Shown in pieces: positions 22,587 through 28,822 of a DNA stretch of 28,822 nucleotides (position 1 is the stretch's first letter; each line of letters begins with the position of its first letter). This DNA is from an uncultured Oscillospiraceae bacterium. GTDB taxonomy: Bacteria; Bacillota; Clostridia; Oscillospirales; Oscillospiraceae. Both the position numbers and the translations under genes were made by a program. The stretch is from contig CAKUHJ010000006.1 of assembly GCA_934655935.1 (NCBI GenBank), positions 1 through 28,822 on the forward strand, read 5' to 3'. Below the pieces are notes generated by a model. That model worked only from the letters and a program-made list of their open reading frames with translations, had not been told where the DNA came from and did no database searches.

Positions 22587-24746
22587 TCAGCGCTGGTTGC
22601 TTTCCACGCGCACGTGCAGGCCCAGGCGGTGCAGAACCTCATAGAAATGCAGCTCCAGCCCGGTCTCGCGGATGTTGCGGACACAGTTGATATAGGCGGT
22701 GCCGTTCCAGGTGATGACGCCGCAGTTGTGCGGCGCGCGCGCCTGCACGCCGATGATGAAGTCAAGGCGGCGGACATAGGGCTTCATAGCCTCCGGCAGC
22801 TCCACCACGCCGAGATTGGACATGCACAGGCAGGCCTTGCATTCGCCCACGGCGTCGAAGACGGCCTTCATCGCGATGTTTTTGATAAAGAGCGGCATCA
22901 CACGCAGCACGGGCGAGCGCTCGCTTGCCACGTTTGCGGCAAATTTGGCCTGCATGAGCTTGGGATCGTGCTCAAGCCCCATGGTATGGTGCACGACGGC
23001 GCAGATTTCCTCAAACGTATAATCTCCCATGCGCGGGTTGAGCTCGGGATTGATATAGGAGGCAAAATTGCGGAGCGTCCGGCTGGGGAAGAGCTTGCGC
23101 AGATTTACGGGGATGGAGATTTTTTCGGGCTTTCTGCGGCGGCGGTCCGGGACGCACTCGGCCTGCAGCATGTCGATGGCCTGCAGCATGGCCGCGGCAA
23201 GAAGCTCCGTCACGCTGACGCCGTAGCGCTTTGCGCAGGCGCGGAGCTCGTCTGCAGGCGTCATCATGGTGATGAGGTTGATGAAGCCGTCCTTTTCGGG
23301 CGTGCCGCTCAGGTGCCAGGCGGTCGCCTCCTTGCGGCTGGCGCGGATATCGCCCGCGTAGCGAAGGAAGCTGTCCTCAAGCTCCTCCTCGCTGGGCTCC
23401 TCCAGGCGGCCGAGGACTCCCTTTTCCGCCGGAACGGAGATTCCGTAGCGCTGGCACAGGTATTCGGCCAGAAGGGTTTTCAGGAAGATCAGCGCGCCGT
23501 TGCCGTCGGTCAGCGCGTGGAAAAATTCAATGGCAATCCGCTCATGATAGACCAGCACGCGGAACGCGCAGCTGCGCACCTGCTCAAATGGCACATGCGC
23601 CAGCGGACAGCTCTTTTCCGGCTGGATATCCGGCGCCTTTGGAATTTCCTCCAGATAGTACCAGAACACACCGCGGCGCAGGCGCACTGCGATCGAGGGG
23701 AAGCGGCGGACCGTCACATCCAGGGCGCTGCGGAGCACCGCCGTGTCGACGGGCTCATTGAGGTTGGCGGACAGGCGGAAATAATTTGTCCAGTTTCGCC
23801 GCTTGGCGGCCGGGTAAATTTTTGCGGCGTTGTCCAGGCGCATCCATCGCAGGCTCTTTGCCGGCGAGAGCACCTTTGACATGAAGGCGTTGATGGCGTC
23901 AAAATCGGATTCGTTTTCCTCAAGCCCGTAGAGCACGTAGGCGTGCCAGCGCTCGGGCGCGATGATCATCTGGCTCCGGCAGCCGCATTTCTGAAGCTTC
24001 GCGTGCAGCATACGGGTATCGTCAAGCAGAACCTCGTCCCCGCCGACGAACAGCAGCGAGGGCGGCAGGCCCCGCAAATCGCCGAACAGCGGCGAGCAGA
24101 ACGGGTTTTCCGGCTCGCTCGTATAGCACTCGGCATAGAATTTCAGAAGCGCCGGCGTGATGGAGGGATCGTTTTCAAGATTCTCCACATAGGATTCCCC
24201 GGAGCCGGTCAGATCGGTCCAGGGCGAAATGCCGATCAGGCCGCAGGGAAGCGGCAGCTTCTGCTCCTTCAGCTTCAGGCACAGCGCATAGATCAGCCCC
24301 CCGCCCGCGCTCTCGCCGCACAGCAGAATCTGCTTGGGCGCATAGCCCTTCTGAAGCAGATACTGGTAGCTTTCCAGCGCGTCCTCCAGCGCGGCCGGAT
24401 AGGGATTTTCCGGGGCCAGACGGTAGGCTGCACAGAACACGCGCACGCCGCCCTCCACGGCGAGCGTCGAGGCAAAGCCCTTCGCGTATTCCAGGCTTCC
24501 GCAGGTGTAGCCGCCGCCGTGCAGATACAGCACGACGCCGGTGCGCCGTTCGTCCTTGGGCATGATCCATGCGCCCTGAAAGCGGCCGAAGTCATGCTCG
24601 CGGACAAAAACCTCCCGCTTGTGGAGCACGCTCATCAGCTCCCCGAGCTTGTCCTGACCCTTGCGCGTGGCCTCGAGAGAAAGGTTGGATACGAAGGGCT
24701 TAAAAAAATTCAGCTGTGCGCGCACCAGCTTTGCGTGCAGCTCCAT
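22587..24746 (-). CDS. Fusion of hormone-sensitive-lipase-type esterase and condensation/alcohol-acyltransferase-like domain
   Basis: A 719-residue two-domain protein with no signal peptide. Residues 1 to about 295 form an alpha/beta hydrolase of the hormone-sensitive lipase group: oxyanion motif HGGG (76-79), nucleophile in GESAGG (S146), DEVLLDD near 237-243 and the catalytic H268. From about 305 to the end the protein resembles the CoA-dependent acyltransferase/condensation superfamily, with the active-site pattern HALTDG (410-415, HxxxDG). It may take an acyl chain off one ester and pass it on, or make and trim esters; both are inference. Start at ATG 24746 behind AAAGGA. It has its own promoter, and the zinc-ribbon membrane gene follows. 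Confidence 0.82.
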   Translation of the reverse strand: MELHAKLVRAQLNFFKPFVSNLSLEATRKGQDKLGELMSVLHKREVFVREHDFGRFQGAWIMPKDERRTGVVLYLHGGGYTCGSLEYAKGFASTLAVEGGVRVFCAAYRLAPENPYPAALEDALESYQYLLQKGYAPKQILLCGESAGGGLIYALCLKLKEQKLPLPCGLIGISPWTDLTGSGESYVENLENDPSITPALLKFYAECYTSEPENPFCSPLFGDLRGLPPSLLFVGGDEVLLDDTRMLHAKLQKCGCRSQMIIAPERWHAYVLYGLEENESDFDAINAFMSKVLSPAKSLRWMRLDNAAKIYPAAKRRNWTNYFRLSANLNEPVDTAVLRSALDVTVRRFPSIAVRLRRGVFWYYLEEIPKAPDIQPEKSCPLAHVPFEQVRSCAFRVLVYHERIAIEFFHALTDGNGALIFLKTLLAEYLCQRYGISVPAEKGVLGRLEEPSEEELEDSFLRYAGDIRASRKEATAWHLSGTPEKDGFINLITMMTPADELRACAKRYGVSVTELLAAAMLQAIDMLQAECVPDRRRRKPEKISIPVNLRKLFPSRTLRNFASYINPELNPRMGDYTFEEICAVVHHTMGLEHDPKLMQAKFAANVASERSPVLRVMPLFIKNIAMKAVFDAVGECKACLCMSNLGVVELPEAMKPYVRRLDFIIGVQARAPHNCGVITWNGTAYINCVRNIRETGLELHFYEVLHRLGLHVRVESNQR

Positions 24747-24767
24747 AGGCGGCGATCCTTTCGAATA

Positions 24768-24789
24768 ATAATATTAATTTTAATATTAT
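24768..24789. promoter_or_regulatory. 22-bp AT-rich palindrome at the esterase/acyltransferase promoter
   Basis: ATAATATTAA (24768-24777) and TTAATATTAT (24780-24789) are exact inverted copies, two bases apart. The site overlaps the -10 element and the probable transcription start, a position expected for a repressor. The TetR-type protein encoded upstream is a candidate, though its own promoter palindrome has a different core. Confidence 0.45.
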
Positions 24790-24813
24790 AGCATTGCAGC
24801 CCCCACTTGACAA
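24785..24813 (-). promoter_or_regulatory. Promoter of the esterase/acyltransferase gene
   Basis: On the - strand, -35 TTGTCA (24813-24808), 17-base spacer, -10 TATAAT (24790-24785). The ATG is 38 bases downstream. Confidence 0.7.
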
Positions 24814-24850
24814 GAGCGGACAAACGGCGGAGCCTGCCCCCCAAGGGATT

Positions 24851-25381
24851 TCATGCTTCCGACGTCTTTTCCGGAGTCTGGGCTGCCCAATACTGCGCGC
24901 CCCAATGCTCAAAATCCCACTCCGGCATATAAGCGCTGCACTCGTAGTCGATGTAGTAAAGCGTCCCGCCGCGCGGGACAAAGTTGGTGGGATAGTAGTC
25001 GATGTTCAGCCCGGCCGGGTACAGCAGACTGCACATGGCCTGCACCTGCCGTGTCCAGCCGGGTTCCATCCGTCCCGCCTTGAGAAGCTCCGCCACCGTC
25101 GCCCCGGCGATATATTCCTTCAAAATGCGCTCCTGCGGGGCGTCTGCCGCCAGAAGCCGGGGCATGGGGATGCCGAGCTTCCGCAGCGTTTCATAGTCGC
25201 GCAGCTCGGCCTGCAGCTTGTCGCCGAAGCGATAATATTCGCAGGGCTCGTGGTGAATCTGCTTTAAGACGTACTGCGCCGTTCCGTCCGTCACAAGATA
25301 CGAATAGCCGCCTTTTCCTTTCCCAAGGAGCTTGATTACGGTGTATTTTGCATCGTTTACAGTTAAGATATTCTCTGTCAT
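24851..25381 (-). CDS. Very small protein-kinase-like protein
   Basis: A 176-residue protein with a kinase-like fold reduced to its core. G-loop LLGKGKGGYSYLV (18-30), ATP-site lysine in YVLKQI (K40), catalytic loop NIDYYPTNF (D128, N133) in place of HRDxxxxN, and metal aspartate in YYIDYE (D145) in place of DFG. It resembles Bud32/RIO- or phosphotransferase-like minimal kinases; substrate unknown. Start chosen at ATG 25381, AAGGAGG upstream at 12 bases. A GTG at 25429 overlapping the TetR stop (GTGA) with AGGAGG at ideal spacing would add 16 residues and is also possible. It is in an operon with the TetR gene. Confidence 0.72.
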   Translation of the reverse strand: MTENILTVNDAKYTVIKLLGKGKGGYSYLVTDGTAQYVLKQIHHEPCEYYRFGDKLQAELRDYETLRKLGIPMPRLLAADAPQERILKEYIAGATVAELLKAGRMEPGWTRQVQAMCSLLYPAGLNIDYYPTNFVPRGGTLYYIDYECSAYMPEWDFEHWGAQYWAAQTPEKTSEA

Positions 25382-25425
25382 GGCGCCGGCAGCCCTCCTT
25401 CCCGCGTGTTTCAATCCGGCGTCGA

Positions 25426-25998
25426 TCACTTCATTTCCTCCTGCGCAGCCAGGACTGCGCCCCGATATGCCTGCTCCAACTGAGAATAAATCAAATCTTC
25501 GTCGTATTTCAGGGAATTGTTGGCGATGATGCTTGCATACCCGTGCGCAAACAGGAAAACGGTCAGGAAGACCCTTTTGGTCTGTTCCATACGGACCTTC
25601 AGGCCTCGCTGCATCGCCGAAAGAACCGGGGTAAGCTCCTCCGCGTCGATCAGCTCAAGCAGGGTACTTCTGCTGAAAAAATCCGACTGAAAAAGGAAGC
25701 GGAACAGATGCGGTTCTTCGATGGCAAAGCGGATGTAATTCATCCCGATTCCGAGCGCGGCGCCCTTTGAAGGGCTTTTCAGATTCATCAGATATTCCGA
25801 ATGATAGCGGTCGGCCCTTGCATAGACCGTCCGTTTCAATTCTTCAATCGTTGCAAAGTGGTACATGACGGGCTGCGTGGAACAGCTCAGCCGCGCCGAT
25901 ACCGTCCTTGCGCTGATGTTTTCCGCGCCTGCTTCACGGGCAACCGCAAAGGCCGCATCCACAATCATTTCTTTGGTGACTTTTGCTTTCGCCGGCAT
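25426..25998 (-). CDS. TetR/AcrR family transcriptional regulator
   Basis: A 190-residue DNA-binding protein. The N-terminal helix-turn-helix is typical: MIVDAAFAVAREAG, then ISARTVSARLSCSTQPVMYH, with FATIEELKRTV following. The rest is a helical ligand-binding domain with no recognisable ligand specificity. Start at ATG 25998 behind GGAGG. A 36-bp palindrome covers its promoter, so it probably represses itself. The kinase-like gene follows and the esterase/acyltransferase promoter, also palindromic, may be a second target (inference). Confidence 0.88.
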   Translation of the reverse strand: MPAKAKVTKEMIVDAAFAVAREAGAENISARTVSARLSCSTQPVMYHFATIEELKRTVYARADRYHSEYLMNLKSPSKGAALGIGMNYIRFAIEEPHLFRFLFQSDFFSRSTLLELIDAEELTPVLSAMQRGLKVRMEQTKRVFLTVFLFAHGYASIIANNSLKYDEDLIYSQLEQAYRGAVLAAQEEMK

Positions 25999-26011
25999 GC
26001 CTGCACCTCCA

Positions 26012-26047
26012 TATATAATTTAAGTTATACATAACTTTAATTATATA
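26012..26047. promoter_or_regulatory. 36-bp near-perfect palindrome, probable TetR operator
   Basis: Left arm TATATAATTTAAGTTAT (26012-26028) and the inverted right arm TATATAATTAAAGTTAT (26047-26031) agree at 16 of 17 positions around a 2-base centre. It overlaps the -10 and the transcription start of the TetR gene, the standard place for autorepression. The length would fit two dimers. Confidence 0.65.
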
Positions 26048-26068
26048 ATGGGAAGCAGAAATTGTCAA
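26040..26068 (-). promoter_or_regulatory. Consensus promoter of the TetR gene
   Basis: On the - strand, perfect -35 TTGACA (26068-26063), 17-base spacer, perfect -10 TATAAT (26045-26040). One of the strongest promoters in the window and overlapped by the palindrome. Confidence 0.8.
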
Positions 26069-26112
26069 TAGCCAGAACATAGCCGACACTTCACCTTGCT
26101 GTGGCGCTTTTC

Positions 26113-26142
26113 TTGCGGCCTTGTTTTTCTGTATTCTATACT
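26113..26142 (+). promoter_or_regulatory. Possible promoter of the serine recombinase gene
   Basis: -35 TTGCGG (26113-26118), 18-base spacer, -10 TATACT (26137-26142). TTCTGT and ACAGAA flank the -10 at 21-base outer spacing or so, which could be part of a recombinase site; this is weak. Apart from this, 26069-26224 shows nothing clear. Confidence 0.4.
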
Positions 26143-26185
26143 GACTGACAGAATTTCCAGGAATTTGGTTTTAAAAAATCAGTAA

Positions 26186-26810
<625 letters not shown>

Positions 26811-26833
26811 ACAAATCGTGCCAATAATTTGGA

Positions 26834-26962
26834 AATGTGTACTTCTCCAAACCGAGAAATTTCCGGATGAAAAGCAGTCAAAAGCTGTTGAAATTCCAGC
26901 CAGACTTCTATTATAATGTTCTTAGTTATAGAGTCGTGCGTGAATTTGTGAAAGTACACATT
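26834..26962. repeat. 11-bp perfect inverted repeat bounding about 130 AT-rich bases
   Basis: AATGTGTACTT (26834-26844) and AAGTACACATT (26952-26962) are exact inverted copies. They enclose the promoter at 26888. No flanking target-site duplication was found, so a miniature mobile element is only a guess; a regulatory or RNA stem role is equally open. Confidence 0.35.
26888..26917 (+). promoter_or_regulatory. Promoter toward the surface protein genes
   Basis: -35 TTGAAA (26888-26893), 18-base spacer, -10 TATAAT (26912-26917). It is the only clear promoter before the secreted-protein remnant and the large surface protein. Confidence 0.55.
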
Positions 26963-26988
26963 ATAAAACAGAGAGAAGGATGTTTTAT

Positions 26989-27183
26989 GTGAAAACGTAT
27001 TTTAGCACTTTGCGCTGTCTCATAATGACGATAGGATTATTGCCTGCTGCCACCTTTGCGGCGGAGTTAGTCTATACCTATTGCACCGGCAAAAAAGTGA
27101 GGCAAAACAACGACTTTGCGCCGCTGTATCCGGACCTCGCCGCCAAGTGGAACGAAAAAAGGACGCACACTGTGCGCCGATAA
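26989..27183 (+). pseudogene. Short secreted-protein remnant
   Basis: A reading frame of 64 codons from GTG 26989 (AAGGA upstream; an ATG at 26980 is too close to that site). It starts with a signal-like stretch ending GLLPAATFAAE, much like the signal of the next gene (FLPTAAFAEE). The rest ends DFAPLYPDLAAKWNEKR and then stops. That last part resembles the opening of treble-clef zinc-ribbon repeats (LYPELAKEW type), but the cysteine part is missing. It reads as a truncated or recombined leftover, not a functional protein. Confidence 0.4.
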
Positions 27184-27243
27184 AATTCGTCCTGCTGCAA
27201 GGCGGGCTTGATATAGATACTTCAAACACATGGAGGTAAGTCA

Positions 27244-28822
27244 ATGAAAAAGCGAATCCTATCCTTGTTACTGATCCTCTGCATGGTCGTAGCGTTTTTG
27301 CCTACGGCAGCTTTTGCTGAAGAGGCTACGGGAACTCTAAGCGAGGACTCCGAGGAACAGCAGCCAAGTCAAGAGGAGCAGTCGGACGCGGCGGCCGGCA
27401 CGCCTGTAAGGACACTGGCAGCAGCCGCTATCTATGTGAAGGAAGACGGCAGCGATACCGCTGGTCTGGGAACAAAAGAGATGCCTTACGCCACGCTGGC
27501 CAAAGCGGTTGAGCAGGCATCGAACGGTGCGACAATTTATGTTATGAGCAATTTGACCATGACGAAGTGCGCCCGTTTTTATAGCAAGTCGCTGACGATC
27601 ACCAGTGATGAGAACGGCCCTTACACTGTTACGCGCGACAATAGCTTTACCACGCAGAGCGACCTCGCCCGCAGCCGGTACAACCCCGCCATGATTGAGG
27701 TGCAGACCACCAGCGACGTGGGCGCCGGTCTGACCCTGACGAACATCATCTTTGATGATGGCGGCAAGAAAGAGGGCACGGCGTTTGCTCAGGCCGTCAG
27801 TGATGGTTCTGTCGGCGCTGCCAGCAACGATAATCTCGTTTATGTGCAGGATGCCATCATCGCCTCTAACGCAACCGTCCCCACCACGATTACGCTGGGT
27901 GACGGCGCAGTGCTGCGCAACTTCGGCGGTATGTCGGCTGTCCGCGTGACGAATCGCGCCCAACTGGTGATGAAGGCCGGCAGCGTGATTGAAGACGAAC
28001 CGGCGGTCATTACGACACGCGGAAGCGATGCTGACAACAAGGACGCGGCGAAAGGACCTGCGGGCGCTGTCTGGCTCCAGGGCGGCAGCTTTACCATGGA
28101 AGCAGGCACAAAGATTCAGAACGTCAATGGCCGCGCAGTCTATGTGGATGGCGGCGAAGCGCATATCGGCGGCACGATCAGCAAAATCACCGGAAATGCC
28201 AATATGTGGCAAAGCAAAATGAATGACGGAACCAGCGGCAGCGCCATTCACCTGCGCGGCATGAATGCAAGCGCCACCTTGACCTCTACGGCTGTAATCA
28301 AAGAAGTTTCAGGCGGCGGCAGCGCAATTTATGTGACTGGCGAAGGAAACCGGATTACGACTGATCCGAAGTCGATCATTACAGATGTGACCAATACACA
28401 GGGAATTCATTGTGCTTCTAATTCCAGCGCTCAGTTAAGCGGCGAGATCACCAAGGTAAAAAACAGCGTTGCACTTAGCCTGAACGACGAAGCGGCTGCT
28501 TTGCTGGAAAAGGAAGGAAGCATCCACAATAATGCCTGCACGACAGCGGTTGTTTATCTGCGCGCGGGTGCACAGCTCACGATTTATGGCAAGATCAATG
28601 ACAACACCTCCACCGACAACTGCGCGGCACTCTATATCGTCACCAACGGAAATAGTTCTCACGCAATACTGGAGACAGGCGGTGAAATCTGTAATAACAG
28701 CAACGGCGGCTCAAAATATGGCGCTGCTGTTGAGGTGCAACAGGGTGACTGTTCTTTCACCATGAACGGCGGCAAAGTCGTCGGCAACAGCGGCCCCCTT
28801 GGCGCGATACAGGTGCACAAGG
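27244..28822 (+). CDS. Large secreted repeat-rich surface protein, probable beta-helix adhesin (3' end missing)
   Basis: At least 526 residues, open to the window edge. GGAGG lies 9 bases before the ATG. A signal peptide is clear: basic MKKR, hydrophobic LLLILCMVVAFL, and cleavage expected after PTAAFA. An acidic, E/Q-rich linker follows (about 28-50). Then IYVKEDGSDTAGLGTKEMPY and TLAKAVEQA match the opening of right-handed parallel beta-helix (pectate lyase-like) domains. After that come irregular beta-rich rungs with G-G-x-I/F patterns such as LQGGSFTMEAGTKI, VDGGEAHIGGTI and MNGGKVVGNSG. Such proteins in gut Clostridia are usually wall- or S-layer-bound adhesins; anchor and ligand are outside the window. 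Base and codon use are less GC-rich than in the core genes, which suggests transfer. Confidence 0.82.
   Translation, partial: MKKRILSLLLILCMVVAFLPTAAFAEEATGTLSEDSEEQQPSQEEQSDAAAGTPVRTLAAAAIYVKEDGSDTAGLGTKEMPYATLAKAVEQASNGATIYVMSNLTMTKCARFYSKSLTITSDENGPYTVTRDNSFTTQSDLARSRYNPAMIEVQTTSDVGAGLTLTNIIFDDGGKKEGTAFAQAVSDGSVGAASNDNLVYVQDAIIASNATVPTTITLGDGAVLRNFGGMSAVRVTNRAQLVMKAGSVIEDEPAVITTRGSDADNKDAAKGPAGAVWLQGGSFTMEAGTKIQNVNGRAVYVDGGEAHIGGTISKITGNANMWQSKMNDGTSGSAIHLRGMNASATLTSTAVIKEVSGGGSAIYVTGEGNRITTDPKSIITDVTNTQGIHCASNSSAQLSGEITKVKNSVALSLNDEAAALLEKEGSIHNNACTTAVVYLRAGAQLTIYGKINDNTSTDNCAALYIVTNGNSSHAILETGGEICNNSNGGSKYGAAVEVQQGDCSFTMNGGKVVGNSGPLGAIQVHK

Noticed and set aside
26120..26170. Recombinase crossover site (TTCTGT and ACAGAA arms) before the serine recombinase
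   Set aside because: Only six bases per arm match and no second or third subsite was seen.
27337..28251. 304-codon open frame on the - strand opposite the surface protein gene
   Set aside because: The + strand has a signal peptide, ribosome binding site and beta-helix pattern; the opposite frame has no such signals.

Overview
The window looks like a chromosome segment of a GC-rich, endospore-forming Clostridia, most like the Oscillospiraceae. Four things point there. The order flippase-mazG-hup-rqcP-yabP-yabQ-divIC-S1 protein matches the Bacillus/Clostridia yabM-yabN-yabO-yabP-yabQ-divIC-yabR block. A HemZ-type coproporphyrinogen dehydrogenase is present. A PII-like protein is paired with a DUF1538 membrane protein. 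Shine-Dalgarno sites are strong and coding DNA is GC-rich. This is inference from gene content; no database search was made.

Layout. (1) 1-2411, + strand: end of an oligopeptide/dipeptide ABC transporter operon (cut-off OppD-type ATPase, OppF-type ATPase with a large coiled-coil insertion, small membrane protein), closed by tandem hairpins. (2) 2590-6329, - strand: PII-like protein and DUF1538 membrane protein under one promoter, then a zinc-ribbon membrane protein and a membrane-anchored metallophosphoesterase. (3) 6482-16970, + strand: long close-packed run recJ, rel, dtd, MBL hydrolase, hemZ, MTA/SAH deaminase, flippase, mazG, with many 1-4 nt overlaps. It covers DNA repair, stringent response, tRNA proofreading, heme synthesis and envelope functions. 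(4) 17175-19434, + strand: hup with its own promoter, then ribosome quality control (rqcP), spore coat/cortex genes (yabP, yabQ), division gene divIC and an S1-domain protein; an SDR oxidoreductase follows. (5) 20211-21866, + strand: uracil permease gene behind a leader with its own promoter, a 31-codon leader ORF with a strong ribosome binding site, a U-rich run, and a terminator hairpin that overlaps the end of the leader ORF. (6) 21874-26068, - strand: zinc-ribbon membrane protein, an esterase/acyltransferase fusion, a very small kinase-like protein and a TetR-type regulator with a large palindrome at its promoter. (7) 26069-28822: a more AT-rich accessory stretch with a frameshifted serine recombinase, a secreted-protein remnant and the first 526 codons of a large secreted repeat-rich surface protein that leaves the window.

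The most interesting signal is the permease leader. It has the parts of the UTP-sensing, translation-coupled attenuator known from enterobacterial pyrBI, but here in a presumed Clostridia, where PyrR-type control would be expected. Next are the PII/DUF1538 pair, the esterase-acyltransferase fusion with its palindromic promoter site, and the OppF coiled-coil insertion. I saw no rRNA, tRNA, CRISPR array or complete insertion sequence.
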